Shown: piece after piece, positions 34,038-42,112 of the stretch
Position numbering within the stretch: the first letter of the stretch is position 1
Layout: each line of letters opens with the position of its first letter
Source of the DNA: Variovorax sp. 54
Lineage (GTDB): Bacteria; Pseudomonadota; Gammaproteobacteria; Burkholderiales; Burkholderiaceae_C
Assembly: GCF_002754375.1 (NCBI RefSeq)
Contig: NZ_PEFF01000001.1
Location: 5,969,501-6,033,500 of the forward strand
DNA length: 64,000 bases
Direction: 5' to 3'
Translations under genes and position numbers: made by a program
The notes under the pieces: model-generated
What the model was told of the DNA's origin: nothing
What the model saw: only the letters and a program-made list of their open reading frames with translations
Databases searched by the model: none

Positions 34038-35837
34038 ATGAGCACCACGGACACACAGACGAAGACCGTGCGCATCGGCGGCGCCTCGGGCTTCTGGGGC
34101 GACAGCAGCACCGGCGCGCCGCAGCTCGTGCAGAAGGGCGATATCGACTACCTCGTGTTCGACTACCTCGCCGAACTCACGATGTCGCTGCTGGCCGGCG
34201 CGAAGCTGAAGAACCCCGACGCCGGCTACGCCACCGACTTCGTCACCACCGCGATGGCCGCCGTGCTGCCCGACGTGATGCGCCAGGGCATCCGCGTGAT
34301 CGCCAACGCGGGCGGTGTGAACCCGCGCGCCTGCGCCGCCGCGCTCACGCAGCTGGCGGCCGGCATGGGGCTCGCGCCGCGCATCGCCGTGGTCACCGGC
34401 GACGACGCGCTGCCGCATGCCGGCGCGTTGCGCGCGCAGGGCATCGGCCACATGAGCACGGGCGCACCGCTGCCCGAACGCCTCGTGAGCGCCAACGCCT
34501 ACCTGGGCGCCGTGCCGATCGCGCGGGCGCTCGACGCCGGCGCGCAGATCGTCATTACCGGCCGCTGCGTCGACAGCGCCGTCACGCTCGGCGCGTTGAT
34601 GCACGAATTCGGCTGGGCCGACAACGACTGGGACCGCCTCGCGGGCGGCAGCCTGGCCGGCCACATCATCGAATGCGGCGCGCAGGCCACCGGCGGCTTG
34701 CACACCGACTGGGAACAGGTGCCCGACTGGGCGCACATCGGTTACCCGGTGGTCGAATGCGCGGCCGATGGCAGCTTCATCGTCGGCAAGCCGCCCGGCA
34801 CCGGCGGGCTCGTGAGCCGGGCCACCGTGGGCGAACAGCTGCTGTACGAAATCGGCGACCCGGCGGCCTACCTGCTGCCCGACGTGACCTGCGACTTTCG
34901 CGAGGTGCGCACCGAGAACGTGGGCGTCGACGCGGTGCGCGTCTCGGGCGCACGCGGGCGCGCCCCGTCGGGCCGCTACAAGGTCACGGCCACCTACGCC
35001 GCGGGCTACCGCTGCAACGCCGAGCTGCTGATCGTCGGCTTCGATGCCGCCGCCAAGGCGCAGCGCAGCGGCGAGGCCATGCTGCGCCGCACGCGCGACC
35101 TGTTCGCGCAGCGCGGCTGGGCCGACTTCTCGGCCACGCACATCGACGTGCTCGGCGCCGAGCAGTGCTACGGCCCGCACGCCACCGACCGGCCGCCGCG
35201 CCAGGCGGTGCTGCGCGTGGCCGTGACGCACGCGGACAAGGCGCCGCTCGAACTTTTCGCACGCGAAATTTCCGCGGCTGGCACCTCGTGGGCGCCCGGC
35301 ACCACGGGCCTGGGCGGCGGGCGGCCGTCGGTGGCGCTGTCGATTCGGCAGTTTCCGCTGCTGGTAGACAAAGCGCTGTTCACGCCCATGGTCGAGATGG
35401 CCGGCGAGTCGTGGCCCGTGGCGGTGGCGACGCAGGCGGCGGAGGTTGCGACGGCCGATGACGTGATGCCGCAGGTCGAGACTGCCGACGTGGACGCAGA
35501 CGACGAATGGCTCGAAGTGCCACTGATCCGCCTGGCCTACGCCCGCAGCGGCGACAAGGGCGATGTCTCCAACATCGGCATCCTCGCCCGCGAACCGCGC
35601 TACTTGCCCGTGCTGCGCGAGCAACTCACTGCGCAGGCCGTGCGCGCCTACATGGCGCACCTGGTCGAGGGCGCGGTCACGCGCTACGAACTCCCCGGCA
35701 TCGGCGCCTTCAACTTCGTCTGTGAAGAAGCGCTGGGCGGTGGCGGCATGGCCTCGCTGCGCACCGACCCACTGGGCAAGAGCATGGCGCAGATCCTGTT
35801 GTCGATGCCGGTGCGCATCGCGTCCCGCAGCGTGTAG
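34038..35837 (+). CDS. AtuA-like (DUF1446) acyclic-terpene-utilisation family protein
   Basis: 599 residues from the ATG at 34038; a GTG at 34026 overlapping the previous stop would add four residues. Residues about 5-455 form the DUF1446 domain (IGGASGFWGDSSTGAPQLV, VIANAGGVNPRACAAAL, VITGRCVDSAVTLGALM). Residues about 490-595 are the AtuA-like ferredoxin-fold domain (PLIRLAYARSGDKGDVSNIGI). AtuA is required for citronellol and geraniol catabolism in Pseudomonas, but its reaction is undefined. Here no geranyl-CoA carboxylase genes accompany it, so a different branched substrate is likely. A hairpin terminator follows at 35889. Confidence 0.88.
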   Translation: MSTTDTQTKTVRIGGASGFWGDSSTGAPQLVQKGDIDYLVFDYLAELTMSLLAGAKLKNPDAGYATDFVTTAMAAVLPDVMRQGIRVIANAGGVNPRACAAALTQLAAGMGLAPRIAVVTGDDALPHAGALRAQGIGHMSTGAPLPERLVSANAYLGAVPIARALDAGAQIVITGRCVDSAVTLGALMHEFGWADNDWDRLAGGSLAGHIIECGAQATGGLHTDWEQVPDWAHIGYPVVECAADGSFIVGKPPGTGGLVSRATVGEQLLYEIGDPAAYLLPDVTCDFREVRTENVGVDAVRVSGARGRAPSGRYKVTATYAAGYRCNAELLIVGFDAAAKAQRSGEAMLRRTRDLFAQRGWADFSATHIDVLGAEQCYGPHATDRPPRQAVLRVAVTHADKAPLELFAREISAAGTSWAPGTTGLGGGRPSVALSIRQFPLLVDKALFTPMVEMAGESWPVAVATQAAEVATADDVMPQVETADVDADDEWLEVPLIRLAYARSGDKGDVSNIGILAREPRYLPVLREQLTAQAVRAYMAHLVEGAVTRYELPGIGAFNFVCEEALGGGGMASLRTDPLGKSMAQILLSMPVRIASRSV

Positions 35838-35888
35838 GCGGGCACAACCGGCGCGCTGCAGCGCTTCGCCGGACCTCTTCATCCTTCC

Positions 35889-35923
35889 AAGGCCCTCGCG
35901 AGTCATCGATTCGCGAGGGCCTT
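35889..35923 (+). terminator. Terminator after the CaiB-Bug-AtuA operon
   Basis: A perfect 13-base stem, AAGGCCCTCGCGA (35889-35901) with TCGCGAGGGCCTT (35911-35923), around a nine-base loop. The T-tract is weak (TT then GCGCTTTG). It lies 51 bases after the AtuA-like stop and separates that operon from the adhesin leader. Confidence 0.7.
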
Positions 35924-36123
35924 TGCGCTTTGTGTCCTTGCTGCAGGGCTTTGTTCACAGTTTCGCCTTTGGCCTAGTCCTACGGCTTTGGGTTTCAGAC
36001 TCGTCCGATGGCTCCTTCCAGGTGTTCTTCCTAGAGTGTCCCCATCCCCCCACCGTTTGATCTGGCGCAACGTCTGCGTGCGGCTGCACGGTCCCATTTT
36101 TATCTAGCGAGCACAGGAATTCC
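35924..36123 (+). promoter_or_regulatory. 200-base leader of the adhesin gene
   Basis: Non-coding, less GC-rich than its surroundings, with T- and C-rich runs. It contains two CTAG tetramers (in GGCCTAGTCC at 35971-35980 and CTAGAGTG at 36031-36038), a motif rare elsewhere in the window. AGGA lies six bases before the ATG at 36124. I can name no regulator, but the length suggests the adhesin has a controlled promoter or a regulatory 5' untranslated region. Confidence 0.4.
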
Positions 36124-38334
36124 ATGGCATCCAAGAAGACGAAGGTCGTTGTCAACAGCAACGGAAAGAACATTGACCAAGCAGTGGCAGCAGCCGGTCA
36201 GGCGCCGCTCAAGATCAAGGTCCAGAAGGGTGCCAAGTACCTGCTCAAGGGCGACGACGGCTTCGCGCCCGAGAACGTGACCCTCACGCGCGTGGGCGCC
36301 GACCTGCACGTCACGCTTGAAGGCGAGACGAGCCCGAGCCTGGTGCTCGAGGGCTACTACGCGCAATCGGAGCCCGTGGGCCTGTACGGCGTGGCCGAAG
36401 ACGGCCAGCTGTATGCGTACACGCCCACCGACGCGTCGAGCGACATCTACGCGCTGACCGAAGGCCAGTCGACGCCCGTGGCGCTCGGCGGCGATTCGTA
36501 CGGCCCGGGTGCGCCGTACCTTGCGGGCGCCGAAGCCGGCGGCAACGACTTTCTCGGCGGCATGCTGCCGCTGCTGCTGACCGGCGGCCTCGCCGCGCTC
36601 GGCGTCGGCCTGATTGCCGCCGCCAGCGGCAGCGACGGCGATCCCCAGCCCGTCGGGCCCGTGGTCCCCGAGCCGCTGCCTCCCGGCAAGCCCGGCTTCG
36701 ACAGCCTGAGCGCGTACGACGACGTCGGCAAGGTGCAGGGCCCGATCCCGCACAACGGCAAGACCGACGACAAGCGCCCCGATTTCTCGGGCACCGGCGC
36801 GACGCCCGGCAACACCGTCACGATCTACGACAACGGCAAGGAAATCGGCAAGGTCGTCGTGGACGGCAACGGCGCGTGGTCCCTCACGCCCTCGAAGGAC
36901 CTGGGTGAAGGCCAGCATTCGATCACCATCACCGAAAGCGACGCCGGTGGCAAGACGGGTGCGCTGAACAACGGCGACATCACCGACGACAACAAGCCCA
37001 CCTTCAACGGCAAGGCCGAGCCCGGCAGCACCGTGAACGTGTACGACAACGGCAAGCTGCTCGGCACCGCACCGGTCGGCCCCGATGGCAACTGGAGCTT
37101 CACGCCCGGCACGCCGCTGCCGGACGGCGCACACAGCTTCACCACCGAGGTCATCGACCCGGCAGGCAACGGCAGCGGCAAGAGCGACCCGCTGAACGTG
37201 ACCGTGAACACCGAAGACCTGCTCGTGTCGATCGACACGCTGGTCGACGACCAGGGCGCGATCAAGGGCACCATCGTTCCCGGCGGCGTCACCGACGACA
37301 CCCGTCCCGAGATCAAGGGCACGGGCAAGGTCGACAGCACCATCCATGTGTACGACGGCGAAGGCGCAGGCAAGACCCTGCTGGGCACCGCGCTGGTTGG
37401 TGCGGACGGCAAGTGGAGCTTCACGCCCACGGCCGACCTGAGCCAGGGCGAGCACACCATCACCGCCACGGCCACCGACCTGAGCGGCAACGTGAGCACG
37501 CCCACGCCGGTGGTCGGCTTCACCGTGGACACCGCCGCACCGGCGGCCCCCACCATCGTGGCAGCCGAAGACGACGTGGGCGCCAAGCAGGGCGCGCTGG
37601 TCAACGGCGGCGTCACCGACGACCCGTCGCCCACCCTGTCGGGCAAGGCTGAAGCCAACAGCACCGTCACCGTGTACGACAACGGCAGGCCGCTGGGCAC
37701 GGCCACGGCCGACGCCGCCGGCAACTGGGCCTACACCCCCACCACGCCGCTGAACGAAGGCGTGCACAGCTTCACCGTCACCGCCACCGACAAGGCGGGC
37801 AACACCAGCGCGCCTTCGGCCGAGTTCGTGCTGACCGCCGACTTCACGCCGCCCGCAGCTTCGGCTGCGGTGCTCAGCGACAACGTGGGTGCCATCCAGG
37901 GCGAAATCGCCAGCGGCAGCATCACCGACGACAACACCCCCACCTACGCCGGCAAGACCGAGCCGAACGCCACCGTCGTCATCTACAACGAAGGCAAGGA
38001 GATCGGCCGCGTGCCGGCCGATGCCCAGGGCAACTGGAGTTTCACGCCGGCCCCGCTGGACAACGGCAGCTACAGCTTCAGCAACGCCGTGATCGACGCG
38101 GCCGGCAATGCCGGCGCGCGCGGCCCGGTGACCGCCTTCACGGTCGCGGGTGAACCCGTGGTCATCCGCATCGACGGCGCAAGCGACGACGTGGGCAAGA
38201 TCACCGGTGCCATCGCCAAGGGCGGTGTCACCGACGACGCCACCCCGACGCTCACGGGCAAGGCCACCGCCGACGGCATCGTCAAGGTGTACGACGGCGC
38301 CACGCTGCTGGGTCAGCCGGCACGGCATTGCTGA
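36124..38334 (+). CDS. Giant Ig-repeat adhesin (BapA/LapA-like), N-terminal fragment
   Basis: 736 residues ending at a frameshift. Residues about 1-130 resemble the BapA prefix domain (KGAKYLLKGDDGFAPENVTL). A hydrophobic Gly/Leu-rich stretch (FLGGMLPLLLTGGLAALGVG) follows near residues 142-165, then Ig-like repeats from about residue 192, each near 95-105 residues. Each repeat carries DDVG, TDD..P, IYDNG, GNWSFTP and DxAGN marks. There is no Sec signal, which fits type I secretion through a C-terminal signal. The sixth repeat breaks off after LLGQ and ends in the out-of-frame PARHC. The rest of the protein continues in another frame at 38328. Confidence 0.85.
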   Translation: MASKKTKVVVNSNGKNIDQAVAAAGQAPLKIKVQKGAKYLLKGDDGFAPENVTLTRVGADLHVTLEGETSPSLVLEGYYAQSEPVGLYGVAEDGQLYAYTPTDASSDIYALTEGQSTPVALGGDSYGPGAPYLAGAEAGGNDFLGGMLPLLLTGGLAALGVGLIAAASGSDGDPQPVGPVVPEPLPPGKPGFDSLSAYDDVGKVQGPIPHNGKTDDKRPDFSGTGATPGNTVTIYDNGKEIGKVVVDGNGAWSLTPSKDLGEGQHSITITESDAGGKTGALNNGDITDDNKPTFNGKAEPGSTVNVYDNGKLLGTAPVGPDGNWSFTPGTPLPDGAHSFTTEVIDPAGNGSGKSDPLNVTVNTEDLLVSIDTLVDDQGAIKGTIVPGGVTDDTRPEIKGTGKVDSTIHVYDGEGAGKTLLGTALVGADGKWSFTPTADLSQGEHTITATATDLSGNVSTPTPVVGFTVDTAAPAAPTIVAAEDDVGAKQGALVNGGVTDDPSPTLSGKAEANSTVTVYDNGRPLGTATADAAGNWAYTPTTPLNEGVHSFTVTATDKAGNTSAPSAEFVLTADFTPPAASAAVLSDNVGAIQGEIASGSITDDNTPTYAGKTEPNATVVIYNEGKEIGRVPADAQGNWSFTPAPLDNGSYSFSNAVIDAAGNAGARGPVTAFTVAGEPVVIRIDGASDDVGKITGAIAKGGVTDDATPTLTGKATADGIVKVYDGATLLGQPARHC

Positions 38335-40160
38335 GCGACGACGCCGGTGACATCACCGGCCCGATCAACAGCGGCAGCACCACCGACGACAGCACCCCGA
38401 CCTACACGGGCAAGACCGAGCCGAACGCCACCGTGGTCATCTACGACCACGGCACCGAAATCGGCCGCGTGCCGGCCGACGCCCAGGGCAACTGGAGCTT
38501 CACGCCGACCACGCCGCTGCTGGACGGCGCGCACGAACTCGCGCATGCCGTCATCGACGTGGCGGGCAACCTGGGCGCCAAGAGCCCGGCCATCGACTTC
38601 ACGCTCGACACCCGCGACGTCACGGTGTCCATCACCGGCGCCGAGGACAACGTGGGCAGCGTCATCGGCGCCATCGCCAAGGACGGCGTCACCGACGACA
38701 CCACCCCGACGCTCAACGGCAAGGCCACGGCCGACGGCATCGTGAAGATCTACAACGGCAAGGTGCTGCTGGGCCAGACCGTGGCCGATGCCAACGGCGA
38801 CTGGAGCTTCACCCCGTCGACCGAGCTGGGCGATGGCCTGTACAAGCTGAACGCCACCGTGACCACGCAAGCCGGTGGCGAGAGCAAGCCCACGGCGGAC
38901 TTCGCCCTGACCGTGGACACGCAGGCGCCTACCCGGCCGACCATCGAGTTGGTGGAAGACGACGTGGGCGACATCCGCGGGCCGCTGGCCCATGGCGCAT
39001 CGACCGACGACTTCACCCCGACCCTGTCGGGCAAGGCCGAGGCCAACAGCACCGTGTCCATCTACAGCGACGGCGGCAACCTGCTGGGCAAGGTCACGGC
39101 CGACACCACGGGCAACTGGAGCTTCACGACCACGCAGCTCAACAGCGGCACCTACAACTTCACCGTGGTGAGCGAAGACAAGGCGGGCAACCGCAGCGAG
39201 CCCTCGAACCCGTGGGAGGTGACGGTGGACCTGACGCCGCCGGCCAAGCCGACCATCGTGTCGGTGGTCGACGACGTGGGCGGCGTGACCGGCAACCTGA
39301 CCAGTGGCAGCACCATTCCCACCGACGACACCCAGCCCGACTTCAAGGGCACGGCCGAAGCCAACAGCACCGTGGTCATCCATGACAAGGGTGTGGAGGT
39401 TGCACGCGTGCAGGCCGATGCTTCGGGCAACTGGGCGTACACGCCGGCCGCAGGGCTGAACAACGGCGCACACAGCTTCACCGTGACCGCCGTCGACAAG
39501 GCGGGCAACGTCAGTGCACCGTCCGCGCCGTTCGACTTCACCGTGGACACCGTGCCGCCGCCCAAGCCGACCATCGTGATGGTGATGGACGACGTGGGCA
39601 GCGTGCAGGGCGAGCTGTACAGCGGCGGCGTCACCGACGACACCAAGCCCGTCGTCACGGGCAAGGCCGAGGCGAACAGCACCGTGATCGTCTATGACAA
39701 CGGGGTGGAAGTGACCCGCGTGCAGGCCAATGCCTCGGGCGACTGGACCTACACGCCGGCTGCGGCACTGGTCGACGGCGGCCACAGCTTCAGCGCGGTG
39801 GCGGTGAACAAGGCCGGCACGGCCAGCGTGCCGTCCGCTTCGTTCGGGTTCACGGTGGATACGGTGGCGCCGGCGGCGCCAGCGATCACTGATGCGTACG
39901 ACGATGTTGGGAACAGTCAGGGGAGCATTGGCAATGGGGCTGTAACCGATGACAAGCGCCCCGTGCTGAACGGCACGGGCGAACCCGGTGCGACGATTGC
40001 GCTCAAGGACGGAAGCGCTGTCATCGGCACCACGACTGTGGGCAGCGACGGGAAGTGGTCGTTCCTGCCAAACGGTGATTTGGCTCTAGGCAACCACAGT
40101 CTTACGGCGACGCAGACCGATCGGGCGGGGAATCAAAGCTTGAGTTCGAATCCGTTTGAG
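36696..40160 (+). repeat. Array of about twelve Ig-like repeats in the adhesin
   Basis: Roughly 300-base units encoding Ig-like domains. The strongest internal similarity is between the pair at about 37850-38310 and the pair at about 38330-38800. In each pair a repeat with KTEPNATVVIY and IGRVPADAQGNWSFTP is followed by one with KATADGIVK and LLGQ. This points to duplication of a two-repeat unit. The break at 38311-38330 lies exactly at the border between those duplicated pairs. Confidence 0.8.
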
Positions 40161-41276
40161 CTTGGAATCGGGAGTGTTGGAAACCGGTTTGAGGGTTTCG
40201 AGTCGATGGCTCTGCAAGTGTTTTCGGAAGGAGTCCAAGTCACCACACCCAACGGGCTTCAGATCACGCCTGTGAAGAGCGGGACATTGGGTGATATGCA
40301 GATCCTTGCAACTTCCCCGAGTAACCCTGGGGATGGTAGGCAAGCCCTGGTGTTGAGCACGAACTCAATTACGCGGTTCGACTTCGCGGAAGGAAGTGGC
40401 GTGCAGTACAACCTCTTTGCGGTTCATAGCCTTGGAAGCGCCAAGTACTACGACGCACAGGGAGCTCTACTGGGTTCAAGCGATATTAAAACTGGTGTGT
40501 CCTCCACCCCCTATTCGTTCACGGCACCCGCCGGCAAGGCCGTGGCCTACATGACTATCACGGTCGGGCCGGAAGGCGTGGGGGATCACGGCATCATGAT
40601 TGACAGCATCAGCTGGCTCGGAATTGTCGTTCCAAGTACCGTCGTCCTCAACGCGATGTCGACCGAAATCCATGACCAACAGCCGTTCACGGCATTTGGG
40701 GCTGTGTCGGAGGATGGGGATCAGACGCACGTCGCGTCCGGAGTTCATGCGGACGACACCGTCATTGCCCGATTCGGCTTCGCAGATCGACTCGAAGGCG
40801 GTGCCGGCAACGACACCTTCCTGAATGTCGGCACGGGTGACGTGGTGCATGGCGGCGCAGGCAACGACACCGTCCATGTCAACAGCGGCGACTTCGAACG
40901 CATCGACGGCGGCCTGGGCATCGACACCCTGGTGATGGACGGCAAGTCGATGCACATCGACCTGTCGGCCCTCGGCCTGAAGGTGCAGGGCTTTGAGAAG
41001 TTCGACCTGGGTGCGGGCGGCAACACGCTGGCGCTGAGCGCGCACGACGTGCTGGCTGGCGGTGCGCGTGACATGGCGATGGCCGACGGCAAGGTGCAGA
41101 TGCTGGTCAACGGCGCCAACGGCGAAGTCGACCTGCTCGGCGGCACCCATGGCGACGACGGCTGGACCCAGGGCGGCAATGCCACAGTGGGCGGTATGAC
41201 GTACCACGTCTACACCAACCTCGCCGGCACGGCCGAGCTGCTGGTCGAGGACAAGGTCCACGTGACCATCCTCTAA
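38328..41276 (+). CDS. Giant Ig-repeat adhesin, C-terminal fragment
   Basis: About 982 residues continuing the adhesin after the frameshift. The TTG at 38328 has no ribosome site, so this part is probably not made alone. It holds about six more Ig-like repeats. After them comes a differently composed domain (about residues 610-770, GNRFEGFESMALQVFSEG to DSISWLG), then RTX-like calcium-binding nonapeptides (LEGGAGNDTF, VHGGAGNDTVHV) near residue 822. A C-terminal segment ends AELLVEDKVHVTIL. The RTX repeats plus terminal signal indicate export by a LapBCE-type system, none of which is encoded nearby. Joined to the first fragment the protein would exceed 1,700 residues. Confidence 0.83.
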   Translation: MLSDDAGDITGPINSGSTTDDSTPTYTGKTEPNATVVIYDHGTEIGRVPADAQGNWSFTPTTPLLDGAHELAHAVIDVAGNLGAKSPAIDFTLDTRDVTVSITGAEDNVGSVIGAIAKDGVTDDTTPTLNGKATADGIVKIYNGKVLLGQTVADANGDWSFTPSTELGDGLYKLNATVTTQAGGESKPTADFALTVDTQAPTRPTIELVEDDVGDIRGPLAHGASTDDFTPTLSGKAEANSTVSIYSDGGNLLGKVTADTTGNWSFTTTQLNSGTYNFTVVSEDKAGNRSEPSNPWEVTVDLTPPAKPTIVSVVDDVGGVTGNLTSGSTIPTDDTQPDFKGTAEANSTVVIHDKGVEVARVQADASGNWAYTPAAGLNNGAHSFTVTAVDKAGNVSAPSAPFDFTVDTVPPPKPTIVMVMDDVGSVQGELYSGGVTDDTKPVVTGKAEANSTVIVYDNGVEVTRVQANASGDWTYTPAAALVDGGHSFSAVAVNKAGTASVPSASFGFTVDTVAPAAPAITDAYDDVGNSQGSIGNGAVTDDKRPVLNGTGEPGATIALKDGSAVIGTTTVGSDGKWSFLPNGDLALGNHSLTATQTDRAGNQSLSSNPFELGIGSVGNRFEGFESMALQVFSEGVQVTTPNGLQITPVKSGTLGDMQILATSPSNPGDGRQALVLSTNSITRFDFAEGSGVQYNLFAVHSLGSAKYYDAQGALLGSSDIKTGVSSTPYSFTAPAGKAVAYMTITVGPEGVGDHGIMIDSISWLGIVVPSTVVLNAMSTEIHDQQPFTAFGAVSEDGDQTHVASGVHADDTVIARFGFADRLEGGAGNDTFLNVGTGDVVHGGAGNDTVHVNSGDFERIDGGLGIDTLVMDGKSMHIDLSALGLKVQGFEKFDLGAGGNTLALSAHDVLAGGARDMAMADGKVQMLVNGANGEVDLLGGTHGDDGWTQGGNATVGGMTYHVYTNLAGTAELLVEDKVHVTIL

Positions 41277-41292
41277 GCCGGCAGGCCTGCAA

Positions 41293-41349
41293 GGCGGCGC
41301 GACCCCCGCGCCGCCCAGGACGCGACAGCCGCCTGGTGCGGCTGTCGCG
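41293..41349 (+). terminator. Two tandem hairpins after the adhesin gene
   Basis: GGCGGCGCG (41293-41301) pairs with CGCGCCGCC (41307-41315). CGCGACAGCCGC (41321-41332) pairs with GCGGCTGTCGCG (41338-41349). Both stems are perfect. There is no T-run directly after either, so they may be a weak terminator, an mRNA-stabilising structure or an attenuator between the adhesin and the lipoprotein gene. Confidence 0.5.
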
Positions 41350-41439
41350 CGTTGCCGTGGGGTCCACGGCTTCCACTCTTTTCCTTGTCTCGATTTTTTT
41401 GAACGATGCTTCCTTTGGCGGAAGCGTCTGGAGCCTTTC

Positions 41440-42073
41440 ATGTCTTTGTCCCGATTCTTTTCCTTTCACCAGCGCCTGCGTCCGGGTCGCTGGGTGCTCT
41501 CGCTGTCGATGGTGGTTGCGGGCTGCGGGCTGCGGGCCCGCCGGGGTCACGGCTTCTGCGCCGCTGCCTGCGCTGCCGCCGCCCTCCGAGCCGATGCTCG
41601 TGGCCGCACCGACCGTGGCGCCCGCGCCGGCCTCGCGCAAGGGCGGGGTGTACCGGCCGGCGCCGGCCGTCGTGCCCGAACTGGCGCAGGTGGTGTTCTT
41701 CCGCAGTGCCACGTCCACGCCCACCGTGGGCGCCGCGCACGTGTATGTCGACGGCGAGTTCCATGCCGCGCTGATGCCCAACGGCTTCACGCGCCTGTGC
41801 GTGAAGCCGGGCGTGCATTCGCTGGAGGCCTATATCGACGATGCGCCGCTGTATGCGGGCAAGTCGCAGCCGAAGACGCAGGCCGTGCTCGAGGGCGGCG
41901 CGACGGTCTTCGTGGCGGTGTCGGAGCAGGGCGCCGGCGCGCCCGTGCCGCACGTTCGGGCCGAGGCCGAGCGCATGCTCAAGGGCGCCCGCGAGCAGCG
42001 GCACATGATCAGCCGTGCGATCCAGGTGCAGGCCTGCCGCGATCCGGCGCAGGGCGCTGCGCCCAGGGCCTGA
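41440..42073 (+). pseudogene. Lipoprotein gene, frameshifted at a heptamer repeat
   Basis: The ATG at 41440 (GGAG seven bases before) opens a lipoprotein signal peptide ending in VVAGC, but the frame then runs into arginine-rich shadow sequence. A well-formed protein body lies in the next frame (VTASAPLPALPPPSEP through ACRDPAQGAAPRA, ending at 42073). The switch coincides with three tandem TGCGGGC units at 41517-41537. Removing one unit gives VVAGCGPAGVTASAP and a 208-residue lipoprotein. The body has a Pro/Ala linker, then VVFFRSATSTPTVGAAHVYVDG and a KPGVHSLEAYID segment like DUF2846-type lipoproteins. It could be a decayed gene, a phase-variable gene or an assembly error; it lies directly after the adhesin. 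Confidence 0.8.
41517..41537 (+). repeat. Three tandem TGCGGGC heptamers at the lipobox
   Basis: TGCGGGC occurs three times without interruption, overlapping the codons of the lipobox cysteine. A seven-base unit changes the reading frame with each gain or loss. Two copies (or five) keep the lipoprotein in frame; three do not. Confidence 0.9.
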
Positions 42074-42112
42074 CGGCCCCCGGCGGCCCTTGCGCCGCCG
42101 CCCTTGTCGCTG

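Noticed and set aside
36100..38328. A 742-residue open frame on the minus strand opposite the adhesin
   Set aside because: It mirrors the repeat array codon for codon, is low-complexity in Val/Arg/Gly/His, has no ribosome site and no family marks; it is a high-GC shadow of the plus-strand gene.
38328..41276. The second half of the adhesin as an independent gene with a TTG start
   Set aside because: No ribosome site precedes the TTG, and the frame continues a repeat that begins in the first half; a frameshift or missing sequence explains it better.
36124..41276. Programmed ribosomal frameshifting in the adhesin
   Set aside because: There is no slippery heptamer or obvious stimulatory structure at 38311-38330, and about 50 residues of the repeat are missing, which frameshifting would not restore.
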